From Flavobacteriales bacterium UBA6057 (GTDB lineage Bacteria > Bacteroidota > Bacteroidia > Flavobacteriales_G > Salibacteraceae), in the NCBI GenBank assembly GCA_002428995.1, contig DIYJ01000007.1, forward strand, positions 208,794 through 272,793: DNA of 64,000 bases, written 5' to 3'. This document shows positions 50,489 through 61,400 of the stretch, one piece after another; within the stretch, counting starts at the first letter, position 1; each line of letters starts with the position of its first letter. Made by a program: the position numbers and the translations under genes. The notes under the pieces are model-generated. The model was not told the DNA's origin. It saw only the letters and a list, made by a program, of their open reading frames with translations, and ran no database searches.

Positions 50489-52984
50489 ATGACAGGCTGG
50501 TTCAAACAGATCACTAGGCTCGGGGTATCAGCTCATTTACCTTCCCCGCAGATTGATGAGCTGATAGTCCTGAATTCATTTTGTGTGCACGGCATTTTTG
50601 CCGGGATCACATTTGCCTGTTTGAATGCCTTTCTGCTTAGCAAGCATTGGATGATCTGCCTGATGGTAGGAGTAGTAGGTATTGTTCCTCTTTTCATTTC
50701 CCTTCTCCTCAATCGCGGAGGTTTGCACGTAACGGCAAAGGCCGTTTTTTCTTTTGGCCTCACTTCGATGTTGATTTTTTGTGCAGCCTATTTTGGCCTG
50801 GACAGCGATTTGCATCACCTGCTCCTGGTGGTTTTCACCGCGCTCATTGTAGTCAACAAAACCAATAGTCGGGAAAACCTGATGTTGTTGTTCATCAACG
50901 TGCTGATGAGCTCTTCTTCGCTGTTGTTTCTCTACATCAGCGATACCTCTTACATCGAGCTTGATGAAGAGGAGGTTCGCATGTTTCAGTTTCTGAGCTT
51001 TGCTATGGCCACAGCGGGCTTGATCGCCATAGCCTTGATCAACTATGCTTTTCACAGCTCAAGGGAAATGGTGCTGAGCAGCACGCTTAGGCAATTGGGC
51101 GCCCAGGCTTCGATGTTTCGTGCTGTAAGTGATAACATCATTGGAGGGATGTTCCGAAGCACGCCAAATGATGGAGTCGTGTACGCCAACAAAGACTTTT
51201 TGCGGCTTTTTGCGCTCGACTCTATGGAGCAGGCTCTGAAGATGAGCCCCGTAGCGGTGTATGCGCATCCAGAAGAACGCGAACGCGTGATCAGTATACT
51301 GGAAAGCCAGGGAAGGATTGAGCAGGAAAGAGTTCTGTTCAAACGGGCAGATGGTACCACCTTTTGGGGAAGCCTCACCGCCAGGTTAACGCTGGAGGAT
51401 GGGAAAATGCACATCGATGGAACGGTGATGGACATTTCTGAGCAAATGCAAAAGGAGAGGGCCTTGATTGATCGTGATGAACAATTAGAAGAGGCTCAGC
51501 GGCTTGCGCTTATCGGCAGTTGGCAAATTGACTACCGCGAAGAAAAGGTCAAGTGGTCGCGGCAGATGTTTTCCATTTTCGAATACGATCCAGAGGAACC
51601 AGTTCCAGACTTGCGGGCGTTCCTGAAGCTACTAGCTGTGGATCAAATGGACGAAGTGATTCCCAGTTTGGAAACAATGGCCAAGCGATCCTCAGGGCCT
51701 CACACATATGATGCATGGGTGAAGACCAAGAATGGTGAGGCCAAGTTTATCAAGAGTAAGTTTTACTTCGAATCAGATGCGGATGGGATAGCCTCATTGA
51801 GAGGAACTGTGCAGGACATGACGGAGCACCGTCTCATGGAGGATAAGCTGACGGAAACCAAAAACTTCTACGAGCGGGTCTTAGACTATGCTCCCATCGA
51901 AATTGTTATCCTGGATCGGGAGAAGCGCTTTATTTTCTTCAACAAGAAGTCACTCACGGATCCTGAATTGCGAGTTTGGCTCCTGGGCAAAACCGACCTT
52001 GATTTCTGTGAGCATCGCAACCTCGACCCAGCATTTGGGCTTCACCGGATGGAGCAATACCAGAAGGCGTTGGATGAAGAGTCTTTGATCTCCTGGGAAG
52101 AGGTGATGAAAAACCGACAGGGCAAGAACGAGTATATCGTTCGCAATGTCTTCCCATTGATGCGCGATAAGGAAGGGCCGACTCATCTCATCAGTTTTGG
52201 CTTTGCAGTTACAAGCATGCGTGAGGCTCAGGAAATACTGGAGTTTAGGAACGAAGAGCTTCAGAAGCTTAATGAGGAACTCGATCGATTTGTGTACAGT
52301 GTTTCACATGACCTCCGGGCTCCCATTGCTTCCGTTCTGGGGCTTATCAACATCGGAGAAGAAGTCGGCACAACGGAAGAAGCAAAGGAAGTATTCCACA
52401 TGCAGCGTGATGCATTGGAAAGACTGGATACCTACATCCGCGATGTGATTGATCATTCCCGAAATAAGCGACTGGTGGTCAATTCCGAACATGTCGACAT
52501 TCATGAAATGGTGGAAGACATCATAGATGGGCTTCGCTTTCTTCCTTCCATGGAGAAGGTGAAAATCACTACGGAAGTCCCCGATGGCTTGACAGTTTTG
52601 ACGGATGCGGTACGAATGAAAGTTGCGTTGAACAACCTCCTGTCCAATGCGATCCGCTACAGCGATTTGAGCAAAGAAAAACCCTTTGTTCACCTCGAGG
52701 CGAAAGCTCTGGAGGGTGGGGTGTCCATCGTAGTGGAAGACAACGGAATTGGCATCCGCAAAGAGTATCAGGATAAAGTGTGGGACATGTTTTTCCGTGG
52801 CACGACTAAAAGTGGTGGCAGTGGTCTGGGGCTTTACATTCTCAAGGAAACGATCGAAAAACTGGGCGGCACCATCACACTTGCTTCTGAAGAAGGGAAG
52901 GGAAGTGCCTTCCGCATGACAGTTCCGAACAAGACCTCTACGTCAGCCGATCCGTCAGCAGGTTCATCTCAATCACCGGAGTGA
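50489..52984 (+). CDS. Membrane-bound multi-PAS sensor histidine kinase
   Basis: An 831-aa kinase beginning four bases after uvrC. Residues about 25-190 contain around six membrane helices (IFAGITFACLNAFLL, MICLMVGVVGIVPLFISLLL, and others). Three PAS/PAC modules follow, near 205-320, 330-450 and 460-580 (PAC endings DGTVMDISEQM and RGTVQDMTEHR). HisKA carries the phospho-acceptor His607 in VYSVSHDLRAP. HATPase has NNLLSNAIRYS, EDNGIGI and SGLGLYILKETIEKLGGTI. No receiver domain or adjacent response regulator is present, so the partner is elsewhere. Its 3' end overlaps gpsA by 47 bases on the opposite strand. The signal sensed is unknown. Confidence 0.92.
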   Translation: MTGWFKQITRLGVSAHLPSPQIDELIVLNSFCVHGIFAGITFACLNAFLLSKHWMICLMVGVVGIVPLFISLLLNRGGLHVTAKAVFSFGLTSMLIFCAAYFGLDSDLHHLLLVVFTALIVVNKTNSRENLMLLFINVLMSSSSLLFLYISDTSYIELDEEEVRMFQFLSFAMATAGLIAIALINYAFHSSREMVLSSTLRQLGAQASMFRAVSDNIIGGMFRSTPNDGVVYANKDFLRLFALDSMEQALKMSPVAVYAHPEERERVISILESQGRIEQERVLFKRADGTTFWGSLTARLTLEDGKMHIDGTVMDISEQMQKERALIDRDEQLEEAQRLALIGSWQIDYREEKVKWSRQMFSIFEYDPEEPVPDLRAFLKLLAVDQMDEVIPSLETMAKRSSGPHTYDAWVKTKNGEAKFIKSKFYFESDADGIASLRGTVQDMTEHRLMEDKLTETKNFYERVLDYAPIEIVILDREKRFIFFNKKSLTDPELRVWLLGKTDLDFCEHRNLDPAFGLHRMEQYQKALDEESLISWEEVMKNRQGKNEYIVRNVFPLMRDKEGPTHLISFGFAVTSMREAQEILEFRNEELQKLNEELDRFVYSVSHDLRAPIASVLGLINIGEEVGTTEEAKEVFHMQRDALERLDTYIRDVIDHSRNKRLVVNSEHVDIHEMVEDIIDGLRFLPSMEKVKITTEVPDGLTVLTDAVRMKVALNNLLSNAIRYSDLSKEKPFVHLEAKALEGGVSIVVEDNGIGIRKEYQDKVWDMFFRGTTKSGGSGLGLYILKETIEKLGGTITLASEEGKGSAFRMTVPNKTSTSADPSAGSSQSPE

Positions 52985-53930
52985 TCTTTTCGTAGAGAAT
53001 CCGATACACAGCCTCCGTGATTGGAAGCTCCACCTCGAATTTCTTGTTCATCTCCATGATAGAGCGCACCGCATAGTAGCCCTCAGCAATCATGTTCATT
53101 TCCAGCTGCGCGGCCTTTACACTATATCCCTTACCGATCATCATTCCGAAGGTTCGGTTTCGGCTGAACTGAGAATAGGCTGTAACAAGCAAATCGCCCA
53201 GGTAGGCAGAGGAGTTTACATGACGGTGCACTGGATTCACAGCATCTACAAATCGTTCAATTTCCTGGATTGCATTGCTCACTAATACTGCCTGAAAATT
53301 GTCTCCGTAGCGCAATCCGTGGCATATTCCCGAAGCAATCGCCATGATGTTTTTCATGACCGCGCTAATCTCCGTTCCAAATATGTCTTCTGAAGTAGAG
53401 GTTTTTACATAGCGACATTCCAACGCCTCGGCCATTTGGGTGGCAATCGCCAAGTCTGGGCAGGCCAGCGTAAGGTAGCTCAGCCGTTCCAGCGCAATTT
53501 CTTCTGCGTGGCAAGGGCCGCTGATGATTCCGATTCGCTCATACGGAATGTTGAACTCCTTGTGAAAAAAGCGGGCAGGAATGGAATGGTATTCAGGAAC
53601 GATTCCTTTAATGGCACTGAACAGGATTTTGTCCTCCAGCCCATCGGTCTTGAATCCGTCAAACGCCTGGAATACAAACGCAGAAGGAATGGCCATGATC
53701 AGGACGTCACTGTTATGTACCACAGCTTCCAGGTTGCTATTGGGATGAACTCGTTCGAGGTCAAAGGCAACAGACTGAAGGTAGCGGGGATTGTGCTTGT
53801 ATTTTCGAATGGCTTCTACCGACTCCTCGTCTCTCAGCCACCAGTTTACGTTACTGGAGTTGTTACAAAGCAACTTGGCCAGCGCAGTCGCCCAACTTCC
53901 TCCTCCGATCACTCCATATTGCGTGTCCAT
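52938..53930 (-). CDS. gpsA: Glycerol-3-phosphate dehydrogenase [NAD(P)+] (GpsA)
   Basis: GpsA reduces dihydroxyacetone phosphate to sn-glycerol-3-phosphate, the backbone for phospholipids, and so complements plsX at 22.5 kb. The 330-aa protein begins with the Rossmann motif YGVIGGGSWATALAKLL. ILFSAIKGIVPEY holds a catalytic Lys, and ISGPCHAEEIALERLSYLT is the family signature. VMKNIMAIASGICHGLRYGDN contains a second catalytic Lys. Length and layout are standard. It is convergent with the kinase gene and overlaps it at the 3' end. Confidence 0.95.
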   Translation of the reverse strand: MDTQYGVIGGGSWATALAKLLCNNSSNVNWWLRDEESVEAIRKYKHNPRYLQSVAFDLERVHPNSNLEAVVHNSDVLIMAIPSAFVFQAFDGFKTDGLEDKILFSAIKGIVPEYHSIPARFFHKEFNIPYERIGIISGPCHAEEIALERLSYLTLACPDLAIATQMAEALECRYVKTSTSEDIFGTEISAVMKNIMAIASGICHGLRYGDNFQAVLVSNAIQEIERFVDAVNPVHRHVNSSAYLGDLLVTAYSQFSRNRTFGMMIGKGYSVKAAQLEMNMIAEGYYAVRSIMEMNKKFEVELPITEAVYRILYEKITPVIEMNLLTDRLT

Positions 53931-53937
53931 GCTCGGT

Positions 53938-53945
53938 CAAAAGTA
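53938..53945 (-). promoter_or_regulatory. Putative gpsA -7 element
   Basis: TACTTTTG on the minus strand matches TAnnTTTG and lies seven bases before the gpsA ATG, implying a very short leader. No clear -33 element is visible. Confidence 0.4.
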
Positions 53946-54008
53946 GGCATTCGACTTTCTTGTGCGTAAGAAGGCCAGGAGCAGAGTATTCCATTAAGAT
54001 GAAGCGGA

Positions 54009-57000
54009 TCAGTCGCGGATGAGATGCACCACTCCGCGGTGTTCGATGATCTCTTCTTCATTCGCCCGGCAGTATTCTACCAGGTAGAAGTAAACACCAT
54101 CTGAAGCCTGTTCTCCTGAGACGGCCACTGTACCGTCCCAACCCATGTCCTGGAATTCGTAAGTGTGGATCAACGTTCCCCAGCGATTGTAAATCGAGCA
54201 AGAGAAACATGTGGCTTCCTCCAGATTCGTTTTCCAGATGTCGTTTTGACCATCGCCATTCGGGGTGAAAACATTGGGGATGTAAATTGACTCGCAGTCT
54301 TCCACATCAATGGTTACACTCGTCACGGCACTGTTACAGACAAAGTGCCTCGCCCAAACGTAGTAAGACGTGTTTTTGGTGAGAATCGGAGTCTCAAAGG
54401 TCTCTCCCGTGGCAAGCAGTACGGTGTCATTCGGCAGGTACCATTGAATGTCTCCAACATTCGTGGTAGCGGTCAGCTCCACAGACTCTCCGGCACAAAT
54501 TGTAGTGTCTGAAATCTCAGGGGTCAGCACAATGTTTGGTTGAACGCTCACTTGCACCGCATCAGAAATCGCAGGACAACCGAAGGTGTCAACGGTGGTC
54601 AGCACGTAAGTTCCTGAGTCGAAAATCGTGATGCTACGCAAGCTATCCAGCGTAGGTGTCCAGGTGTAACTTGCCAAACCTGCTGTTCGGTCTGAGATCA
54701 GTGTAACAAATTCCCCCTCGCAAAACGAGGTCGGCCCAACAATGGTAATGGGAGCAAAGGTGGGAGGAATGCTTAACTCAATGGGTTGCGAAACTCCTCT
54801 ACAACCGTTCGAATCCAGTGTGTTGAGCGTATAAGTTCCGGCAGAATCCACCACAATGTTTTGAGTGGTCTCTCCGTTGGGCAGCCAGAGGTAGGTGTCC
54901 ATGCTGCTGTTGCCCATCAAAAGCTTTGTATCTCCTTCGCAGAAAACGGGATATCCATTGATGCTGATGGTGGTTACTTCCTGATCAATAGGGACATAGG
55001 CAGTGTCCGAGGTCTTCGAACAACCATTGGAGTCAGTGGTGGTAAGCACAAAGGCTCCCGAGTCACCCACAATGATAGAGTCCGAAGTTTCAGCCGTTGG
55101 CCACCAACTGTAACTCGCCATGCCTTCAGAACCATAAAGTGTGATGGTCGAATCGATGCACAGCAAACCTCCTATGGTGATTTCAGATTCCACACCTGAA
55201 GGCACAACGGTGATCTCAGCAAAGGTTTCGATGTCGCAGGAAGTGATCTTACACACATAGGTGCCTGGGCCGAAGATGGTCTTTTCGGTTTCGTTTCCAC
55301 TCAAAGGCGGCTGCCATTCGATCACGCTGTTGTCGTTGGTGACAACAGACAATACCAGGGAATCACCATCGCAGATGACCGGATCGCCATTCACCAGCAG
55401 TGAAGGTGTGGTGTATTGGTTGATGGTAACGGTATTGCTGATGAGGTCACAACTGTCTCCATCTATGAGCGTGGCAAAGTATTGGCCGGGCTCGCTCACA
55501 TAAACCTGATTCGTAGTGGAGGTGAGTACACCACTTGGGCCTTCCCAGATGAAGCCTTGCGTGGGGTTAAAGGACTTGAAACACGGATCGGGACCCATCG
55601 GGTGTGTGGCTGTTAACAGCACCGAGTCGTTGGGACATAAAATTTCACTGGAGGCCGTCACTGTTGGCTGCGGTTTCTCCCTGACGCATATGGTGTCTTC
55701 AAAATTCCCGCTCGTCACACAGCCAAAGGAATTTGTGTCCGTGAGAAAAGAGGTCACGGAATAGATGCCCTCGTTGTTTACCTCTACTGTGTCGTTTGTT
55801 TGTCCATTCACTCCGGTGCCTGCCCATGTGTAGCTGGGGCCGCCAGTTGCAATCAGTTCCGTAGTTCCTCCAGGGCAGTAGTAAGGACTTCCCACGATCA
55901 GCAAACTGAGTTGGTTGAGCGTTGGAACCGGGAGCACTTCAATGGTGAATGTGCCAGTGATCACGATGGTATCTGTATCGCACGGAATGGCGCGGATCAG
56001 CGTTGCGGTTACGTCATAAGTTCCGGCAGCAGAAGAATCATCTACGTTCAGAAATAATCCGGTTTCGCAGCTTTCTATGATGGCAAAAGGGTAGCTGGGC
56101 GAAAAGCTCCATTCCACTTCCTGCAAGCTGTAGTCATTGTCCTGATTGATGCACTCAAACTGCCCGCTCGGATTGCCTATTGTGTCGTAAAGCCAAAACT
56201 GGAACTGCTCTCCCATGCATATCTGCACGGTAGTGTCCATGTTCGTGAGTCTGGGGTCAAAGGGAGGAAGTGGGTCGTAAAAGTCAATTTGTACTCCGTT
56301 GGTATTGGAACAGCTATCATCGTCAAACCGTGTGACGGTGTAGAAACCATCATCATAGACCATGACGGATGGCGTAGTAAGACCAGAAACTCCGGGACCG
56401 TTCCAAAGAATATCATCGTTGCCAAAATCGCTGGCTGTGAGCAGCACAGAATCAGGAAGGCAGAGTTCGATGTTCTCAATGTCAAAAGGCAAGGCGTCCG
56501 TATTCACGATCACATCATCGCTGAGCCTGGGAGGATCAGGATTAGGAAGAATGTTGATATAGATAGAATCAGCCGCTTCAAAGCAGCCATCGGCAGACCT
56601 GCGGATCACCCACGCTTCACCGCTACTTGTGAAGGTGGTGCTGACCTGAGTAGCCGAGTTGGACCACTGATAAGTAAGGTCGGGGCCTATGCCGGGGCAA
56701 ATGCGAGGAATGGCAGTCACCATCACTCCCGAACAGGCCGATGCTGTATCCGGACACCCCGGGTCGATGCATGGTGTTCCAATATCTCTCACACATCCTG
56801 TGCCCGAGCGCTCGTAGTAGTCATAAGGCTCTCTAGTCGGATCGATGGCATTTGCAATTACAATGTCAAGGTTCCCAGCAGCATCCAGGTTTCGGAAAGA
56901 ACCGTAATTGGCATCTCCGCAATGGGACGCATTTGTTCCGCAATCTACGTTCGGCCAGTTGGCAAGATCCACGAAGTTGGGTGTAGTGGGGACGTTAAAT

Positions 57001-58298
57001 GCTCCTCTAAAACTTCCAGTGAAGTGGGCGTTTCCAGCAGCATTTGCTGCAACACCAAAGCAGAAATCGTCTTCGCTGCTTCCCATGCTGCGGCTGTATT
57101 GAAAGTTGCCACCGCTGTTGTATTTGGATACAAAAATGTCTTTGTAGCCTACCGAATTGAAGATGCCGTCACCAAAGGGATCTGCATATTCATCAAAGCG
57201 GCATTCGAAGGTTCCTCCAATGTACACCGCCCCTGATCCGTCCAGGTTGACGCATTCTACGGCAACGGCACTTTCAGAGCTGGCAGACTGCGTCCACGAT
57301 ACCGCTCCCGCAGTGCTGAAGCGCGCAAGGAAGATGCGATTGGTATAGGTTCCTGTGATGGTTGGATTCGATCCGGTGAACACCGTCACATTACCGGTGA
57401 AATCTCCTACCACTACCGTGTTTCCTGCGTTGTCGGTAACCAGGGCTTTGGTGATGTTTGATGCTCCTCCACCGATGATTCTGAACCACTGTTCGTCTCC
57501 GGAACTGTTGTACTTCACCACGTAGATCACATTCAACATGGTGTTGTTGTGTGTCTGATCGAAGGTGATGGTATCGCTGAACTGGCCTGTGATGTAGACG
57601 TTTCCAGAACCATCCGTGGCTACATCGATGCCTCTGTCCGTATTGTTTCCCGATCCTTGCTCTACCCACGTGAAGGCACCGGCTGAAGTAAGCTTGGTGG
57701 TGAAAACATCAGTCGAGTTGTTCAGGCTGGTGATGTTGGTTGCGCCAAAGGTTGCCGTACCCCTGAACTCACCCGTAACCAACACGTTTCCTGAATTGTC
57801 AACTGCGATTCCGTTGCCAATATCGGCTCCTGAACCTCCTGCACTCGAAACCCAGTCCAGCGCACCGGCCGTGGTGTACTTAGCGATGAAAACATCCTGC
57901 TGACCACTGGAGGTCACGTTTGTGCCATCGAAGCTTGCTGTGCCATTGAAAAAGCCGGTGACATAACAGTTCCCGGAGCCGTCCACTTCGATGGAGAGTC
58001 CGCGATCTGCCGCACTGCCGCCTGCCTTTTTTGCCCATTGAATGATACCTTGATTGTTGGTTTTGACAATGAAAATGTCAGTAGAACCGTTCGAAGCGAG
58101 CGTAGTTCCTCCAAAGGTGGCGCTGCCGGAAAAGTAGCCGGTTGTATAGGTGTTGCCACTGCCATCAATGGCAATGTCGTAGCCTTCGTCTACGGTAAGT
58201 CCTCCAGCTTGCTGCATCCAATATTGACCGAAGCCCAAAAAAGGAGCCAGTACCCAAAGTAGCAGGAGAGGTATTTGTCTTGGGGGGACATTAAACAT
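54009..58298 (-). CDS. SBBP beta-propeller protein with T9SS type B sorting domain (paralog 1)
   Basis: 1429 aa, secreted or surface-attached. A signal peptide (MFNVPPRQIPLLLLWVLAPF...GFG) is followed by about eight SBBP repeats (DEGYDIAIDGSGNTYTTGYF, SADRGLSIEVDGSGNCYVTG and so on) over residues about 25-450, probably a beta-propeller. The middle and C-terminal parts are PKD/Ig-like repeats of about 80 aa (YCPGGTTELIATGGPSYTWA; FCEGDTKLLMGNSSMDTYLW; FCEGEFVTLISDRTAGLASY). The last about 90 residues (IYIPNVFTPNGDGQNDIW ... YNRWGTLIHTYEF ... SDGVYFYLVEY) are CHU_C. It is a tandem paralog of the next gene, same strand, 164 bp apart. Ligand unknown. Confidence 0.9.
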   Translation of the reverse strand: MFNVPPRQIPLLLLWVLAPFLGFGQYWMQQAGGLTVDEGYDIAIDGSGNTYTTGYFSGSATFGGTTLASNGSTDIFIVKTNNQGIIQWAKKAGGSAADRGLSIEVDGSGNCYVTGFFNGTASFDGTNVTSSGQQDVFIAKYTTAGALDWVSSAGGSGADIGNGIAVDNSGNVLVTGEFRGTATFGATNITSLNNSTDVFTTKLTSAGAFTWVEQGSGNNTDRGIDVATDGSGNVYITGQFSDTITFDQTHNNTMLNVIYVVKYNSSGDEQWFRIIGGGASNITKALVTDNAGNTVVVGDFTGNVTVFTGSNPTITGTYTNRIFLARFSTAGAVSWTQSASSESAVAVECVNLDGSGAVYIGGTFECRFDEYADPFGDGIFNSVGYKDIFVSKYNSGGNFQYSRSMGSSEDDFCFGVAANAAGNAHFTGSFRGAFNVPTTPNFVDLANWPNVDCGTNASHCGDANYGSFRNLDAAGNLDIVIANAIDPTREPYDYYERSGTGCVRDIGTPCIDPGCPDTASACSGVMVTAIPRICPGIGPDLTYQWSNSATQVSTTFTSSGEAWVIRRSADGCFEAADSIYINILPNPDPPRLSDDVIVNTDALPFDIENIELCLPDSVLLTASDFGNDDILWNGPGVSGLTTPSVMVYDDGFYTVTRFDDDSCSNTNGVQIDFYDPLPPFDPRLTNMDTTVQICMGEQFQFWLYDTIGNPSGQFECINQDNDYSLQEVEWSFSPSYPFAIIESCETGLFLNVDDSSAAGTYDVTATLIRAIPCDTDTIVITGTFTIEVLPVPTLNQLSLLIVGSPYYCPGGTTELIATGGPSYTWAGTGVNGQTNDTVEVNNEGIYSVTSFLTDTNSFGCVTSGNFEDTICVREKPQPTVTASSEILCPNDSVLLTATHPMGPDPCFKSFNPTQGFIWEGPSGVLTSTTNQVYVSEPGQYFATLIDGDSCDLISNTVTINQYTTPSLLVNGDPVICDGDSLVLSVVTNDNSVIEWQPPLSGNETEKTIFGPGTYVCKITSCDIETFAEITVVPSGVESEITIGGLLCIDSTITLYGSEGMASYSWWPTAETSDSIIVGDSGAFVLTTTDSNGCSKTSDTAYVPIDQEVTTISINGYPVFCEGDTKLLMGNSSMDTYLWLPNGETTQNIVVDSAGTYTLNTLDSNGCRGVSQPIELSIPPTFAPITIVGPTSFCEGEFVTLISDRTAGLASYTWTPTLDSLRSITIFDSGTYVLTTVDTFGCPAISDAVQVSVQPNIVLTPEISDTTICAGESVELTATTNVGDIQWYLPNDTVLLATGETFETPILTKNTSYYVWARHFVCNSAVTSVTIDVEDCESIYIPNVFTPNGDGQNDIWKTNLEEATCFSCSIYNRWGTLIHTYEFQDMGWDGTVAVSGEQASDGVYFYLVEYCRANEEEIIEHRGVVHLIRD

Positions 58299-58382
58299 GG
58301 TGAATTGAGAGTAGAGGTGTTACAATATAATCAGGTATTCTGCTAGACGCGTTTTGGACGAATTTAGTTGTTTTTAAGGTGG

Positions 58383-58408
58383 TTCGTCTTATTTAGTCGA
58401 TAGACGAA
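58383..58408. other. Short inverted repeat between the SBBP paralogs
   Basis: TTCGTCT (58383-58389) and AGACGAA (58402-58408) form a perfect 7-bp stem with a 12-nt loop. A third GACGAAT copy lies at 58357. No T-run follows, so termination is uncertain; an operator or weak terminator of the upstream paralog is possible. Confidence 0.3.
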
Positions 58409-58462
58409 TATTTAGCTTCGATTGTTTGCCTTGCCTGATCCGATCCGTTTTGATCCAAAGCC

Positions 58463-61400
58463 CTAGTCTCTGATCAGCGATACATTGCCCCTGTACTCTA
58501 CCACTTCACCGTCATAACGGCAATACTCCACCACATAAAAATAGGTGCCTGTTGGAGCTTGATTCCCGGTAGCACTCACCGTACCATCCCAGCCTGGATC
58601 AAAGCCTCGTGTTTCGAAAACGGATTGCCCCCAGCGATTGAAGATGGTACATCTGAAGCATTCGTGTTCTTCCAGTTCGGTTCGAAAAATGTCGTTGATT
58701 CCATCACCGTTGGGAGTGAACACGTTGGGCACGGAAACAGACTTGCAATCCAGAACATCTACCACTAGCGGAACGGGCTCGCTCTGGCATAACCCCAGAT
58801 CATGCCACACATAATAAACGGTAGTTGAGGTCAATACCTCCGTTTCGAAGCTCGTCCCCGTGAAAATGTTGGTGGTGTCATCCTCGCGGATCCAGCGAAC
58901 ATCTCCGCTCATTTCATTCAATGGTTTCAGCAAGCCCGATGTGCCATTGCAAAAGCTTGTGTCCCTGACTTCAGGAGCGGGCACGTCCTTCGGTTGAACA
59001 ATCACATCAATAGGCGCTGAGGTAGCCCGGCAACTCGCTGTGTCTTCCGTGGTCAGGGTAAAAGAACCGGAGGAAAGTACCGTGATGGAAGTGTTGGTGT
59101 CATTTATGGGAGACCATAAATAGCTCGATATGCCCGCTGTTCGGGCGGAACTCAGCGTAACGAAGTCACCCTCGCAAAAGGTGAGCGGGCCATCGATCAG
59201 AATACCGGCCCAGCTTGTCAGTGTATCCAGCGATACGGTGTCTGAAAGCCCGATACATCCCAGACTGTCTACCGTTCTAACAGAAAAGGTGCCTGGTTCA
59301 AAGACTTGGATGCTTTGCCCGGTTTCACCATTTGGGGACCATATATACGATGCCATGCTATCGTTGCTTGTAAGCTCCACCGTATCTCCCGAACAGAAAT
59401 TCAGATCTCCCAGGACATTGAGGATGGTAGGCACTTGATCCATGGTGACAACAAAAGGGTCAGATATCGCCTGGCAGCCATTGGTGTCAGTTGTAGTGAG
59501 TGTGTAAGTTCCGGGACTGGTGATGGTCAGGCTATCATTGGTCTCGCCATTGGGGTTCCAGGAATAAGTGTTCTGACCTTGCGAACCGATCAGCGTGGTG
59601 TTTGAGTCCAGGCACAGCGGTCCTGTGCTGGTGATTATGGCTTCAACCTCAGAATCGAAGACCTCGATCGATACGGATGCTTCGATGTTGCATGACAAAA
59701 TCTTGCAGGTGTATACGCCTGAAGTATAGATGGTTTTGCTCGTTTCTGAGCCACTTAACGGTGGCTGCCATTCAATGACACTGCCAGTATCTGCCACCAC
59801 GCTCAATACCAGAGAATCGCCTTCGCAAAGCACCGGAGTTCCATTGATCGCCAGTGATGGGGTGGTGTATTGATTGATGGTGACTGTGTTGCTCACCAGC
59901 GCACAACTGTCTCCATCATTGTAAATCGCATAGTAATTGCCCGGTTCTGACGCATAGGCTGTGGTGCTTACTCCTGAGATCTGGCCGTTGGGGCCAAACC
60001 ATTGAAAAAACGGACCGCTGGTGGCAAACAGCGGACAGGGATTGGGACCCGGTAGCTGCTGGTTGGCCGTCAGCAGGATCGAGTCGTTGGGACAGAGAAC
60101 GGTGCTGGCCGCGGTAACAGACGGCTGAGGCTTTTCGCGCACACAAATGTCAAGCGACATGGAAGTATCGGAAATGCAACCATTGGCGGACGTGTCGCTG
60201 ATTTCACTGTAGACAATGAACATCCCTTCGTTTGATACATAGACACTATCCGTAGTGAGTCCGGTAACACCGGGACCACTCCATTCTTTGCTCCCGTTCC
60301 CACTTGAGTTCAGCACAATAGAATCACCCGGACAGTAGTAGTTATTTCCTGTGAGATCAAGTGTGAGAGCGGGAGTAGGAGGCGCTAAGCTGAGGGAAAC
60401 AAATATTTCCCGGCTGATGGTGAGCGTGTCTGATTCGCAGGCATTGGTTCTCACCACCTCTGCACTAAAGGTGTAGGTAGTTGAGTCCTGGGGTGTAATG
60501 ACGGCTTTCGATTGGCACGCTTCAAACATGAAAGCCGAAGGTGTAATGGACATGGTGGTAATGACCGTATAGCTCAGGATGTTGAAGCAGAGCTCGTTCC
60601 CTGCGGGGTTGGCCACGCTATCGTACAGCCATATCAGGAAGTCTTCTCCTTCACAAAGCACTACCGTGTCTTGATAAGAAAGCTCAAGGTCAAAGTCGGG
60701 CAGCGAATCCTGGAAGCCAATGCTGATATTATTTTCATTCTCGCATCCCAGCGAATCCGTGTATCTGAAGGTGTACAAGCCTCCAACAGTGACTTGAACC
60801 ACAGAGTCAGGGAGTGTGCCTGAAATGCCCGGGCCGCTCCACGAGTAAACACTGAGGCCCATCGGGAAGCCGGTAAGCTGAACGCTGTCTGGATTACACA
60901 GGTTGATGTCAAAAGCGTTCAACGCCATGTTATTGACTCCCTTGTTGTCAGAGATGCGCGGCTTCACTTCGGGGATGTAGATGACGGAATCCAGCATGCT
61001 TAAACACTGATCGTTGGTCTCTATTTCCAACACATTCAATCCGTCCAACACCATGTTCACTGCATCGTTAGAATCCAGAGGCGAGGAGTTCCATTCGTAA
61101 GAGAAGAGCTGCCCTGCCGTGGTGCACTGCATCGGGTTCGCAGTTGGTACACCCGGTTGGCAAAAAAACATCGTATCCGGGCAGTTCGTTCCAATGCATG
61201 GAGTCAGCTTCTCGCGATTACAGCCGCTGGTCAGTCTCAGGTAAAAGTCATACGGCTCGCGGTTTGGGTCGAAGCAGTTGGCAATCAGTGCATCCGCATT
61301 TCCCGCGCTGTTGTAGGAGTAGAAGGTTCCATAGAACGGGTCACCGCAGTATCCGTTGTTCACTGCGCAGGAATCTCCGGTCCAGAGGGCAAGATTGGAT

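Noticed and set aside
50489..52984. LOV blue-light kinase as second photoreceptor
   Set aside because: None of the PAS domains shows the flavin-binding NCRFLQ-type motif.
56289..57236. 315-codon plus-strand frame inside SBBP paralog 1
   Set aside because: Antisense to repeat-coding DNA; the sense frame carries clear SBBP and PKD-like motifs.
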